From Lachnospiraceae bacterium (GTDB taxonomy: Bacteria; Bacillota; Clostridia; Lachnospirales; Lachnospiraceae): 41,208 nucleotides of DNA. A program made the translations under genes and the position numbers. The stretch lies in contig JAUNGD010000029.1 of the NCBI GenBank assembly GCA_030524705.1, forward strand, positions 1-41,208, given 5' to 3'. Every line of letters starts with the position of its first letter. The first letter of the stretch is position 1. Below, in pieces: positions 17,901 through 25,514 of the stretch. Under the pieces are notes generated by a model. That model saw only the letters and a list, made by a program, of their open reading frames with translations, did no database searches and was not told the origin of the DNA.

Positions 17901-18601
17901 AGGAGATTGCGGAGAAACGTCTCTCAGCGATCCGGGAATTTACGGAGCTGGGAAGCGGATTCAAGATCGCGATGCGGGACCTGGAGATCCGCGGGGCCGG
18001 AAATCTGCTGGGCAGCGAGCAGCACGGCCATATGGAGGCTGTGGGATATGACCTTTACTGCAAGCTTTTGAATGAGTCCGTCAAGGAGCTGCAGGGACAG
18101 ACTGCGCCCCAGGAGGAGTACGAGACGGTCATTGATATGGATATTGACGCCTTTATACCGGAGCGTTACATTAAAAATGAGTACCAGAAGCTGGATATTT
18201 ATAAGCGTATCGCGGGAATTCAGACGGAAGAGGAGTATGACGACATGCTGGAGGAGCTTATGGACCGCTTTGGCGAACCGCCGCGTTCCGTCCAGAATCT
18301 GCTGATGATCGCCCGGCTGCGGGCAATGGCCCACGAGGCGTATATCACAGAGCTGACGCAGAAGGGGGACGAGATCAGAATCGTCATGTTTGAGAAAGCA
18401 CGGATCGATACGACGAAGATCGACGGCCTTCTGAAATATTACAAGGGAAAACTGAAATTTAAGGTTGATACAAGTCCGTATTTCATCTATGCGAGGCCAA
18501 AGGTGAGCAAAAAGGAAAATGAAAATGTGATACAGACGGTGAAGGAGCTGGTGGCATCGGTACAGACTCTGAGCAGCTCTGAAAAAAATGTTGCGGTATA
18601 A
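14972..18601 (+). CDS. mfd: Transcription-repair coupling factor Mfd
   Basis: At 1209 residues this is full length. In order: a UvrB-like N-terminal module (about 60-300); a lysine-rich linker (about 510-522); a CarD-like RNA-polymerase interaction domain from about 526 (SVGDFVVHENHGLGVYKGIE); a RecG-like translocase with Walker A GYGKT (about 685-689) and DEEQ box (783-786); and the TRCF C-terminal domain (EERYIKNEYQKLDIYKRI region). Mfd removes RNA polymerase stalled at lesions and recruits UvrA. It is translationally coupled to pth. A TATAAT-containing promoter for the next gene overlaps its stop codon. Confidence 0.97.
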   Translation: MKAFLTPMQQLGEFEEISRKIAGNRGMLQVTGCIDSQKPHFIYCAGEQFKRIALTGKKSGLSSGNRSLGTGGNEQPRFAALIIANNDLRAKELYENYRFFDRDVMYFPAKDLIFFQADIHSNLLEQQRISVLKALVERRQVTVVTTIAACMNHLVPFDEWTDHIMVIDNGCELDTEELKKELIMLGYERTGQVEGPGQFAIRGGIIDIFPLTEENPIRIELWGEEVDSLRSFDVESQRSIENLESVCIYPAAELIPGTGQRKKALERIEKEANKAEAVFRKAGKMEEASRVRSYLQDCRDQIEEFGEPLSMEGFIDYFVEKKTTFLDYFDMDSTLLFLDEPNRILEAGDAVELEFRESMQHRLEKGYVLAGQTGLLFSHQELAAAICERNAVGLCTLENARAPFTVSGKFSLTVHSVNPYNNSFEFLVKDLKRWKKEGYRVILMSASRTRGNRLAGDLLAEGLTSYYTEDPEREVMPGEILITYGNTKRGYEYPLIKFVVIAESDIFGQEQKKKKKRKRYEGRKINSFTELSVGDFVVHENHGLGVYKGIEKVEVDKVTKDYMKIEYAGGSSLYVPATQLDVIQKYADGDAKPPKLNKLGTQEWNRTKTRVRSAVRVVAQDLVKLYADRQRKEGFVYSEDTVWQKEFEEMFPFEETEDQLLAIEAVKQDMQSTKIMDRLVCGDVGYGKTEIAIRAAFKAVQDGKQVAYLVPTTILAQQHYNTFVQRMKDFPVRVDLMCRFRSAAEQKKTITDLKKGMVDIVIGTHRLLSKDVEYKNLGLLVIDEEQRFGVTHKEKIKQLKNDIDVLTLTATPIPRTLHMSLIGIRDMSVLEEAPQERVPIQTYVMEYNEEMVREAVSRELARGGQVYYVYNRVNTIVEMTNTIANLVPQAQVAFAHGQMKERELEKIMYDFINGDIDVLVTTTIIETGLDISNVNTMIIHDADNMGLSQLYQLRGRVGRSNRTAYAFLMYRRNKMLKEIAEKRLSAIREFTELGSGFKIAMRDLEIRGAGNLLGSEQHGHMEAVGYDLYCKLLNESVKELQGQTAPQEEYETVIDMDIDAFIPERYIKNEYQKLDIYKRIAGIQTEEEYDDMLEELMDRFGEPPRSVQNLLMIARLRAMAHEAYITELTQKGDEIRIVMFEKARIDTTKIDGLLKYYKGKLKFKVDTSPYFIYARPKVSKKENENVIQTVKELVASVQTLSSSEKNVAV

Positions 18602-18619
18602 GGAAAAAAAGATTATAAT
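18591..18619 (+). promoter_or_regulatory. Possible SigA promoter of the PrsA-like gene
   Basis: A perfect TATAAT (18614-18619) lies 17 bp after TTGCGG (18591-18596), which overlaps the end of mfd. The -35 keeps only the TTG, so the promoter may be weak or rely on the -10. It would give a leader of about 120 nt. Confidence 0.45.
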
Positions 18620-18747
18620 GAGACAATGAGTGTAGCTGTTTGGACAGTTAAAATAAGCTTAGTACAGAAGGATGCGCCGGGCGGAAAACGTAACAACGGC
18701 AGATCATTCTGTTTGCACCATATAAGGGGCGAAGAATGGAGGAAATC

Positions 18748-20259
18748 ATGAAGAAAGGTTTAAAGAAGGCAGCCGTTTTCGGTCTGGGCGCCAGTCTTGC
18801 TCTGACATCCCTGGCAGGCTGCTCCAAAAAAGAAAAATTTGACACAGAGGCAGCGGCGATTACAGTAAATGACGATACTGTTTCAGCCGGCGTAGTGAAT
18901 TTTGCAGTCCGTTACAATCAGGCAGGGTATGAGTCTCTGTACATGTCTCTTGGACTGACAGACCCGTTCAGCCAGGATCTGTACGGCTACGGTACTACGC
19001 TGGGCGATGATGTGAAGTCCCAGCTTGCCACGCAGCTCAGCCATGCGCTGCTGGCAGAGCAGAAGATGGGAGACTATGATGTTTCCCTTTCCGATGAAGA
19101 TAAAGAGAAGATTTCGGCGGCAGCGGCAGCTTTTGTTGCGGCAAATGACGCAGAGGTTCTGGAAAATATCGGAATTACCCAGGCCAGCGTTGAGCGTTAT
19201 CTGGAGCTGACTGTGATCCAGGACAGAGTAGAAGCGGGAATGTCAGCCGATGTGGATACAGAGGTATCCGATGAGGAAGCCGCACAGAGAAAGATTCAGT
19301 ATGTGCTGTTCACACCGGAATCTGAAACAGAGGAGTCTGAGACGGAGGAAGGCTCAGAGGCCGAGACGGCAGAGGAGACGACGGAAGCCTCCAAGACTGA
19401 TGCGGCAGAGGAGACGGAGGAAGAGACTGCCGGCGAGACAAAAGAGGATGCCGCAGCTGAGACCGAATCCGAGACCGCTGTTCTGACAGAGAACGGTACG
19501 ACAAAGACACAGGCGGCACAGGAAACAGAGACCGAGGCTGCTGACACAAAGGCAGAGGAGACCGAGGAAGTAACGGAAGCTGCTGATACAGAGGAAACAG
19601 AAGAGGTATCTGAGGCTGCCGATACAGAGGCCGATACAGAAGAGGAGACCGAGACGGAGACAGAGGATCCGGAAACGGCAGCAGCCAAGGAGAGAGCCCG
19701 GGTACATGCGGAGGAGCTGCTGGAGAAGCTTCAGGCCGGAGAAGCATTTGAGGATGCGGCGGAGGAAGTTGGCAAGACTGTGAATACGACGACCTTTGGC
19801 TCTGACTATTCCATCACAGAGCTTGTAGAGGCTACGGACGGCCTGGCAGATGATACCCTGATCGAGACTCCGGTGGAGACAGCGAACGGCTATTACGTAG
19901 TTAAGCTGGTTTCACAGCTTGACCGGGATGCGACAGACAACAAGAAAGAAACAATCGTAAATCAGCGCAAGCAGGAGCGTATTTCCGAGCTGTATACGGA
20001 GTGGGAAGAAGCAGGAGAAGTCTCCGTAGATTCAGAGGTAATGGCGACGATTACCTTTGACTATCATCTGGTACAGCCGACGGAAGCTGAGACTGACACA
20101 GCCCAGACAGAGAGTGCGGAGATAGAAACAGAGTCTGAGACGGGGGCAGCTGAGACGGAGGAAGAAGTATCAGAAACGGAAACTGAGGCAGTGGAAACAG
20201 AGGTTTTGACAGAAGCGTCAGAAACAGAAGCAGCAGAGAGCGAGACTGCGGAGGAATAA
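18748..20259 (+). CDS. PrsA/SurA-like foldase lipoprotein with acidic insertion in the PPIase domain
   Basis: The N-terminus is a lipoprotein signal ending in the lipobox LAGC (C25). A SurA_N-like helical region follows (about 30-165), with NDDTVSAGVVNFAVRYNQ resembling the PrsA/SurA start. The parvulin domain is recognisable but split: its first strand (KIQYVLF, about 180-186) is separated from the next helix (ARVHAEELLEKLQAGEAFEDAAEEV, from about 315) by some 120 residues of Glu, Thr and Ala repeats. The end (NGYYVVKLVSQL) is normal, then another Glu/Thr-rich tail. PrsA proteins fold exported proteins outside the membrane. The ATG at 18748 has GGAGG 5 bp upstream; an in-frame ATG at 18736 is less likely. 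The enzyme call rests on fold and context; activity is unproven given the insertion. Confidence 0.8.
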   Translation: MKKGLKKAAVFGLGASLALTSLAGCSKKEKFDTEAAAITVNDDTVSAGVVNFAVRYNQAGYESLYMSLGLTDPFSQDLYGYGTTLGDDVKSQLATQLSHALLAEQKMGDYDVSLSDEDKEKISAAAAAFVAANDAEVLENIGITQASVERYLELTVIQDRVEAGMSADVDTEVSDEEAAQRKIQYVLFTPESETEESETEEGSEAETAEETTEASKTDAAEETEEETAGETKEDAAAETESETAVLTENGTTKTQAAQETETEAADTKAEETEEVTEAADTEETEEVSEAADTEADTEEETETETEDPETAAAKERARVHAEELLEKLQAGEAFEDAAEEVGKTVNTTTFGSDYSITELVEATDGLADDTLIETPVETANGYYVVKLVSQLDRDATDNKKETIVNQRKQERISELYTEWEEAGEVSVDSEVMATITFDYHLVQPTEAETDTAQTESAEIETESETGAAETEEEVSETETEAVETEVLTEASETEAAESETAEE

Positions 20260-20275
20260 AAAGTATATAGCAAAG

Positions 20276-20314
20276 ATAGCCGCAGATTCAAAAATGAATT
20301 TGCGGCTATTGTTA
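20276..20314 (+). terminator. Terminator after the PrsA-like gene
   Basis: ATAGCCGCA (20276-20284) pairs perfectly with TGCGGCTAT (20301-20309), and ATTC/GAAT extend the stem inside. A short T-rich stretch (TGTTAT) follows. The hairpin lies 17 bp after the stop codon. Confidence 0.75.
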
Positions 20315-20345
20315 TACTGCAGGAAAGTTCCGGCCGCTGGCGCTA

Positions 20346-20374
20346 TTGCCATACGATAGAAAATCCTTTATAAT
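20346..20374 (+). promoter_or_regulatory. SigA promoter of the second L,D-transpeptidase
   Basis: TTGCCA (20346-20351), a 17-bp spacer and TATAAT (20369-20374) form a good vegetative promoter, 53 bp upstream of the chosen ATG at 20428. Confidence 0.75.
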
Positions 20375-20427
20375 CAGTGTATGGCCGGAAGGCCTGTATC
20401 TTGGTATATGTTTTTGGGGAGAATATA

Positions 20428-21975
20428 ATGGAAGAAACAGAGAAAGTACCAGAGAAGAAAATCCGCCGTCCTAAGGTTTATTCCGGTGAAGGATACGTTC
20501 CAGGAGAAAAATCTGCGTCGCGGAGACAGCGCAGACCGGAGGAGAAAAGCGCTGCGCCGAAGACTTTGCATTCTTCCAGCCTGCAGGAAAAGCTGGAGCT
20601 GCGCCGAAAAAGAAAAGTGAGACGTGTTTTTTATTGCCTGGGGGCGGTATTTGCAGCTGCATATATAGCGGTAGCTGTTTATTTCAGCTTTCATTTTTAT
20701 AATGACACGTATGTCTATGGGATTGACTGCAGTCATAAAACAGTTTCTGAGGTGAAAGCTGAGGTTGAGAATAAGCTGAGCGGCTACGTGTTGGAGATCC
20801 AGGAGCGTCAGGAAAAAACAGAGACGATATCGGCGTCGCAGATTGATCTTCGGTATGTGGATAATGGCGGGATAGACCGGACAATGAAAGAGCAGAAGGC
20901 GTATATCTGGCCGGTTATGATGCTGTTGGAACCGGGACAGGGGGATTCTGTTTTTTTTTCTTATGACCGGAGCCTTGCGCAGTCCAGGATCAATGCGTTG
21001 GAATGTATGAACAGTGTGCTTGCGATCGCTCCAAGGAACGCTTACATTGAGGCAACAGATACCGGATTCGAAGTTGCCAGCGAAATAATGGGTACAACGC
21101 TGGATCAGGAAAAGACAAAAGAGACCGTATTGTCTGCGCTGGACAGAGGGGCAGTTCGTGTTTCTCTTGACGAGGAGAAATGCTATATTGACCCGGAAAT
21201 TTACCAGGATAATGAAGAGCTTCAAAGCGATGCGGCAGCCATGAGCGAGCTTGCAAAAGCGAGCATCATATATACATTCGGGGATGAGAGGGAAATTGTG
21301 AATGCAGCACTGATCCGTGACTGGATCGTAGAGCTGACAGATGGCTCTTTTGTTATTGATGATATGTGCGTGACCAATTATGTGGAATCTCTTGCGGCAA
21401 AGTATGATACCTTTGGCCTGCCTCTGGATTTTTATACCTCGATTGGGACTACAGTTACCCTGGCCGGAGGAGATTATGGATGGTGCATTGATCAGGATGC
21501 CACGGTGGTGGAGCTTTTGAATGCTCTGGCCAGCGGATATCGTGGGGAAATGGAGCCGGTATATCTGTATTCTGCCATGAGCCATGATAATCAGGGAATA
21601 GGGTATACGTATGTGGAGATCTGTATTTCACAGCAGCGTATGTGGTGTTATCAGGACGGGAACCTGATTGTAGATACTCCCGTGGTCACCGGCAATCCGA
21701 ATAAAGGAAATGCAACGCCCTCCGGCGGCGTATGGGCCATTGATGCGAAAAAGCGCGATGCGATCCTGACCGGAGAGGGATATACTTCCCCAGTGGATTA
21801 CTGGATGCCTTTTAATGGAGATGTTGGAATTCACGATATGCAGCAGAGAGCGTATTTTGGAGGAAGCATATATTTGACGAATGGTTCTCATGGCTGCGTT
21901 AATACACCATATGATCAGGTACAGATAATTTACAATGCAGTATCGATCGGAACTCCTGTGATTGTATATGAGTAA
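20428..21975 (+). CDS. L,D-transpeptidase with PG-binding-4 domains (second copy)
   Basis: This 515-residue paralogue of the protein at 10269-11915 has a long basic cytoplasmic N-terminus (about 70 residues rich in Lys, Arg and Glu), one membrane helix (about 72-93), a PG_binding_4-type region (about 95-375) and a YkuD domain with SHGCVNTP, nucleophile C490. It lacks the Ser/Gly tail of the first copy and ends right after the catalytic domain. It probably forms 3-3 cross-links in the wall. The start at 20428 has GGGGAG 6 bp upstream; an ATG at 20377 lies too close to the promoter to be used. It stands as a single gene between a terminator and the arsR promoter. Confidence 0.92.
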   Translation: MEETEKVPEKKIRRPKVYSGEGYVPGEKSASRRQRRPEEKSAAPKTLHSSSLQEKLELRRKRKVRRVFYCLGAVFAAAYIAVAVYFSFHFYNDTYVYGIDCSHKTVSEVKAEVENKLSGYVLEIQERQEKTETISASQIDLRYVDNGGIDRTMKEQKAYIWPVMMLLEPGQGDSVFFSYDRSLAQSRINALECMNSVLAIAPRNAYIEATDTGFEVASEIMGTTLDQEKTKETVLSALDRGAVRVSLDEEKCYIDPEIYQDNEELQSDAAAMSELAKASIIYTFGDEREIVNAALIRDWIVELTDGSFVIDDMCVTNYVESLAAKYDTFGLPLDFYTSIGTTVTLAGGDYGWCIDQDATVVELLNALASGYRGEMEPVYLYSAMSHDNQGIGYTYVEICISQQRMWCYQDGNLIVDTPVVTGNPNKGNATPSGGVWAIDAKKRDAILTGEGYTSPVDYWMPFNGDVGIHDMQQRAYFGGSIYLTNGSHGCVNTPYDQVQIIYNAVSIGTPVIVYE

Positions 21976-21999
21976 GAACAGGGAGCGGCGATTTAACAC

Positions 22000-22028
22000 T
22001 TTACTGGGGGAAAATATCATGCTATAAT
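22000..22028 (+). promoter_or_regulatory. SigA promoter of the arsR-like/YARHG operon
   Basis: TTTACT (22000-22005), a 17-bp spacer and TATAAT (22023-22028) lie 32 bp upstream of the ATG of the ArsR-type gene. Confidence 0.6.
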
Positions 22029-22060
22029 CAAAAAATATTTGAGGTATTGGGGAAAGGATA

Positions 22061-22525
22061 ATGGGGAAGAAGAAAAAGCAGGAAAAGGAAAAGAAGCGTA
22101 AAGACAAGGGAGAGAAGCTGCTGAAACCAGATAAAAAAGGAAAATTTCCTAAAGAAGAAAAACAGTCAAGGCCGGAAAAACAGCCAAAGTTGGAAAAACA
22201 GTCAAAGCCGGAGCAGAGTTTACAGCCGGAAAAGCAATTACGCTCTGATATGGAATTAACTGCCGGTGAGGTTTCTCCGGAAGTATTTCGGGCGCTTGGC
22301 GATGAAAGCCGCATGCAGATTCTTGAGCTTTTGAAGGACAGAGAGGTGTGCGCCGGCGATTTGCTGCAATCCCTGAATATTGTGCAGTCTACCTTATCCC
22401 ACCATATGAAGATTCTGGTGGAGACAGGCATCGTGCGGTGCAGAAAGCAGGGAAAAAGATCCTGTTATTCGATTGATAAGGACATGCTGAGAAAAATCAG
22501 TGCATACATCATGAAGTGGAGCTGA
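22061..22525 (+). CDS. ArsR/SmtB-type regulator with a lysine-rich N-terminal extension
   Basis: Residues about 66-152 form an ArsR winged helix (FRALGDESRMQILELLKDREVCAGDLLQSLNIVQSTLSHHMKIL and the wing CRKQGKRSCYSID). Before it lies an unusual 60-residue stretch dominated by Lys, Glu, Gln and Pro, which looks disordered and has a repeating xxPEKQ pattern. The CxxD-like segment VCAGDL in helix alpha-3 could hint at a metal site (compare the ArsR CVCDL motif), but only one cysteine is there, so metal sensing is doubtful. Its stop lies 4 bp before the next gene, so the two form an operon. Regulator role is likely; the inducer is unknown. Confidence 0.82.
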   Translation: MGKKKKQEKEKKRKDKGEKLLKPDKKGKFPKEEKQSRPEKQPKLEKQSKPEQSLQPEKQLRSDMELTAGEVSPEVFRALGDESRMQILELLKDREVCAGDLLQSLNIVQSTLSHHMKILVETGIVRCRKQGKRSCYSIDKDMLRKISAYIMKWS

Positions 22526-22529
22526 AAAA

Positions 22530-23777
22530 ATGAGCAGAATCAGATATTGTGAAAACTGTGGGAGCCCTTTGCAGCCGGGGGTAAGATTTTGTGAGAATTG
22601 CGGCGCTCCGGTTTTGCCGGAAAAAGGTCAGGGACAGGTTAAAAATCCGCAGGTTCAGGATAGACCTCAGAGAAGCCGGCAGCCGCAGACATCCCCAGCA
22701 CATCAGCAGGAAGAAGAGCGGAGAAGAAGATACCGACAGGAAAGGCTTGAGAGTGACTGGCAGCAGTCCTGGGACCGGGAGCCTCCGGAGGAGGATGAAA
22801 AGGCCATTACTCCGGTTCAGTACGTTTTGATCGGTCTTGCAGTGGTTTTGCTGATCGCTCTGATCGTATTTGGAATTTTCTGGGTGACGGGAAGAAGTAC
22901 GAATAAGAGTGACAGAGACCGGAATGCCGGTCAGACGGCGGCTGTTCAGTCGGAAAAGCTGGAAAGCGAGAGCGAAGGCCCTATTGTGATCCAGGACGGC
23001 GCAGGGACAGCAAAGCAAACGGAGACGCAAAAGCAGTCCGAGACTTCGCCCCAGACAGAGGCGGACATTGTTTTGAATTATCCTGAGTTTACCGTGACGC
23101 TGCCGGGAAGCTGGAAGGGAAAATACGGTATCACCCAGGGAGCTGATTACTATACCTTCTATCAGCAGGCCTCTAAGGCGAAGGGAAGCGCAGGAGCGCT
23201 GTTTACGATTTCCCGATACAAGGATACTTCCTATAAGGAGCTGCCGAATTATGAGGTGCTCGGGACAGGAAACGGCGCTGCATTTGTTTTCCGCAAGCCG
23301 ACGGATGTGCAGTTTGCGGCGGATGATGCCGCTGTTACCCAGGAGTATCAGTCGATGGCCCAGGATGTGGATACGATAAAGGCCGGTATCAAAATACTGG
23401 TATCCGGCGATGGGCCGGCAGAAACTGAAGCGGTTCAGATACAGACCCAGGCGCAAACTCAGCCGCAGACCCAGCCGGAGACTCAGCCTCAAACAGAAGC
23501 CCAGGCGGCTTCCGGCGGATATATCCCCGAGAGTTCTCAAAGAGCGGTGACAGAGTCAGACGTTTCGAATATGAGCTATGATGATCTGCAGATGGCGATC
23601 AACGAAATTTATGCAAGGCATGGAAGAAAGTTTAACGATCCGGATATACAGGCTTATTTCAACAGCCAGCCGTGGTATCAGGGTATCATAGATCCGGATG
23701 ATTTCAGTGACAGCGTATTCAGCGCGACTGAAAGTCAGAACATCCAGTATCTTTTGAAGAAGATGGGATTACAATAG
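22530..23777 (+). CDS. Zinc-ribbon, single-pass membrane protein with YARHG domain
   Basis: The 415-residue protein starts with a double zinc ribbon (C7, C10, C21, C24), then a Pro/Gln/Arg-rich cytoplasmic stretch and one membrane helix (about 98-121). An extracytoplasmic part follows with a folded segment (about 178-290; VLNYPEFTVTLPGSWKGKYG) and a Gln/Thr-rich linker (about 295-325). It ends in a YARHG domain (NEIYARHGRKFNDPDIQAYFNSQPWYQG, about 350-380). YARHG domains are extracellular modules of unknown function common in Clostridia. The zinc ribbon inside and YARHG outside suggest a membrane-spanning sensor or envelope factor. It is coupled to the ArsR-type gene, which probably controls it. 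Function is not known. Confidence 0.75.
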   Translation: MSRIRYCENCGSPLQPGVRFCENCGAPVLPEKGQGQVKNPQVQDRPQRSRQPQTSPAHQQEEERRRRYRQERLESDWQQSWDREPPEEDEKAITPVQYVLIGLAVVLLIALIVFGIFWVTGRSTNKSDRDRNAGQTAAVQSEKLESESEGPIVIQDGAGTAKQTETQKQSETSPQTEADIVLNYPEFTVTLPGSWKGKYGITQGADYYTFYQQASKAKGSAGALFTISRYKDTSYKELPNYEVLGTGNGAAFVFRKPTDVQFAADDAAVTQEYQSMAQDVDTIKAGIKILVSGDGPAETEAVQIQTQAQTQPQTQPETQPQTEAQAASGGYIPESSQRAVTESDVSNMSYDDLQMAINEIYARHGRKFNDPDIQAYFNSQPWYQGIIDPDDFSDSVFSATESQNIQYLLKKMGLQ

Positions 23778-23796
23778 GAATCAGGCATTTGTTCAC

Positions 23797-23834
23797 AAGG
23801 GAGTGAGAGAGCAGGATCATTCCCTTTGAATTTT
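23797..23834 (+). terminator. Terminator after the YARHG gene
   Basis: AAGGGAGTGA (23797-23806) pairs with TCATTCCCTT (23817-23826) with one G-T pair and a 10-nt loop, followed by TGAATTTT. It separates this operon from citrate synthase. Confidence 0.6.
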
Positions 23835-23885
23835 GCATGGGGAATTCCGGGAGTCTCCATTGCCGAAAAAGAGAGGAGAATTATT

Positions 23886-25253
23886 ATGATACAAAGTGAC
23901 GTAGACAGAAAAATAAGAGACATCAGGCTGGCAGAGCTGGTAAAGTACTGTATGATTTCCGGCGCTCTGGATCTGAACCTGTATGAGGAGTACGATGTCA
24001 AACGCGGACTGCGTGAGTCAGACGGAAAGGGCGTCCTGACGGGACTTACAGAGATATCAGACGTCGTTGCTTTTAAAACAGAAAACGGAAAAAAAGTACC
24101 TCAGGAGGGCCAGCTTTTTTATCAGGGCTATAATATCATGGAGCTGAAGGAGGGCTTTTCAAAACGGAAGTTTAATTACGAGGAGATCACGTATCTGCTG
24201 CTTTTTGGGGCCCTGCCCAACCGCCAGCAGCTGGATTCCTTTATCGAGATACTCAGCCAGTACCGCGAGCTGCCGAACAAATTTGTCCGGGATGTTATCA
24301 TGAAGGCGCCGAGTATGGATATCATGAATGCATTGCAGAGAAGCGTGCTGACGCTGTATTCCTACGATGAGAATCCAGATGACATCTCAATACCGAACGT
24401 ATTGAAGCAGTGCCTGTCGCTGATCGCTACGTTCCCTCTGATTTCCGTGTATGCGTATCATGCGTACCAGCATTATCATAATGATAAGAGCCTCGTGATC
24501 CGTTATCCGAAGCCGGAGCTTTCCACAGCGGAAAATATTCTTCGGATTCTGAGAACCGACGGGCAGTATACCGAGCTGGAGGCCAGAGTATTGGATATTG
24601 CACTGGTGATTCATGCAGAGCACGGCGGCGGTAATAACTCCACCTTTACGACTCATGTCGTATCCTCCACCGGTACGGATACATATTCGGCTGTCGCTTC
24701 TTCTCTGGGTTCTCTGAAGGGGCCGAAGCACGGCGGTGCGAATCTGAAGGTCGAGAATATGTTTGCGGATATTAAAGAGCACGTCCGCAACTGGGGAAAT
24801 GATGATGCGATCCGGGATTATCTGACAAAGATTATCAATAAGGAAGCCTTCGATCAAAGCGGTCTGATATATGGAATGGGACATGCAGTTTACACGCTGT
24901 CCGATCCCCGGGCGGTTATCCTGAAGGAATATGCGAAGTCACTTTCCATCGAGAAGGGCAGAACGGACGAATTTGAGCTCTATGAAAAGGTAGAGCGAAT
25001 CGCTTCCGAAATGCTGACCAGCAGAAAGAATCTGCATAAGCCGATCTGCTGCAACGTCGATTTTTACAGCGGATTTGTATATTCCATGCTGGGCATCCCG
25101 AAGCAGATGTTCACTCCGATCTTTGCGATTTCCCGTATTGCAGGGTGGAGCGCCCACCGTATCGAAGAGCTGGTAAACGCGGGAAAGATCATACGTCCGG
25201 CTTACAAATACGTGGGACATCACAGGCCATATGTGGATCTGGATGAGAGATAA
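23886..25253 (+). CDS. Citrate synthase
   Basis: The 455-residue protein has the citrate synthase signature and catalytic residues: HAEHGGGNNSTF (H243/H246 region), GMGHAVYTLSDPR (H333) and CNVDFYSG (D392). The N-terminal 40 residues (DIRLAELVKYCMISGALDLNLYEEYDVKRGLRE) are an extension typical of the longer citrate synthases of Lachnospiraceae. It condenses oxaloacetate and acetyl-CoA, feeding the short oxidative branch to 2-oxoglutarate and glutamate in anaerobes. The ATG at 23886 has GAGGAGAA upstream; an in-frame TTG at 23826 falls inside the preceding terminator. No aconitase or isocitrate dehydrogenase is adjacent. 2-Methylcitrate synthase activity cannot be excluded. Confidence 0.92.
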   Translation: MIQSDVDRKIRDIRLAELVKYCMISGALDLNLYEEYDVKRGLRESDGKGVLTGLTEISDVVAFKTENGKKVPQEGQLFYQGYNIMELKEGFSKRKFNYEEITYLLLFGALPNRQQLDSFIEILSQYRELPNKFVRDVIMKAPSMDIMNALQRSVLTLYSYDENPDDISIPNVLKQCLSLIATFPLISVYAYHAYQHYHNDKSLVIRYPKPELSTAENILRILRTDGQYTELEARVLDIALVIHAEHGGGNNSTFTTHVVSSTGTDTYSAVASSLGSLKGPKHGGANLKVENMFADIKEHVRNWGNDDAIRDYLTKIINKEAFDQSGLIYGMGHAVYTLSDPRAVILKEYAKSLSIEKGRTDEFELYEKVERIASEMLTSRKNLHKPICCNVDFYSGFVYSMLGIPKQMFTPIFAISRIAGWSAHRIEELVNAGKIIRPAYKYVGHHRPYVDLDER

Positions 25254-25282
25254 CTATTTATAAATACTCTTATAAAAATAAT

Positions 25283-25362
25283 AAGCTGAGCATAGAAAAA
25301 CTAAGAGTAAAAAAAGCTGAGCATAGAAAAAGTTAAGAATAGCAAAAGCTAGGAACAAAAAG
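25283..25362. repeat. Short tandem repeat, about 2.5 copies with period 31-32
   Basis: The 18-mer AAGCTGAGCATAGAAAAA occurs identically at 25283-25300 and 25314-25331, and a degraded third copy (AAGCTAGGAACAAAAAG) begins at 25346. The interunit sequences are related (CTAAGAGTA, GTTAAGAATA). The block is A-rich and lies between citrate synthase and its terminator. Confidence 0.7.
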
Positions 25363-25404
25363 CCTCGAGGCAATGCAGAAAGGACTGCATCCCCGGGGCT
25401 TTTA
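25355..25404. terminator. Bidirectional terminator between citrate synthase and allH
   Basis: GCCTCGAGG (25362-25370) pairs with CCCCGGGGC (25391-25399) with one mismatch and one wobble pair, and an inner ATGCAG (25373-25378) pairs with CTGCAT (25385-25390). Five A precede and four T follow the stem, so it can end citrate synthase on + and allH on -. Confidence 0.75.
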
Positions 25405-25427
25405 TATCTACTGAAGGAGGCCATGCC

Positions 25428-25514
25428 ATGAAAGCTTCCTGTCTCCCAAAGGACTTATATACCAGAGGCTTTTTGAATCAGAAATTTTCCGGGGACAGAA
25501 AGCGGACGCACTGA
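25428..25514 (+). CDS. Candidate 28-residue peptide or gene remnant
   Basis: An ATG at 25428 with a very good GAAGGAGG site 7 bp upstream opens 28 codons (MKASCLPKDLYTRGFLNQKF then a short basic end) before TGA. Its last 37 bp overlap the 3' end of allH on the other strand. The product is basic, has no membrane helix and is not recognised. It may be the surviving 5' end of a gene lost when the allantoin island was joined here, or a chance match. No promoter is evident after the terminator. Confidence 0.25.
   Translation: MKASCLPKDLYTRGFLNQKFSGDRKRTH

Noticed and set aside
19296-19747. Ser/Val-rich and Pro/Leu-rich open frames on the - strand
   Set aside because: They arise from the Glu/Thr repeat region of the PrsA-like gene, whose repeats keep all frames open.
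25283-25362. Possible CRISPR array
   Set aside because: Only two exact 18-bp copies and one decayed copy with 13-14 bp between them, A-rich and without cas genes; a simple tandem repeat explains it.
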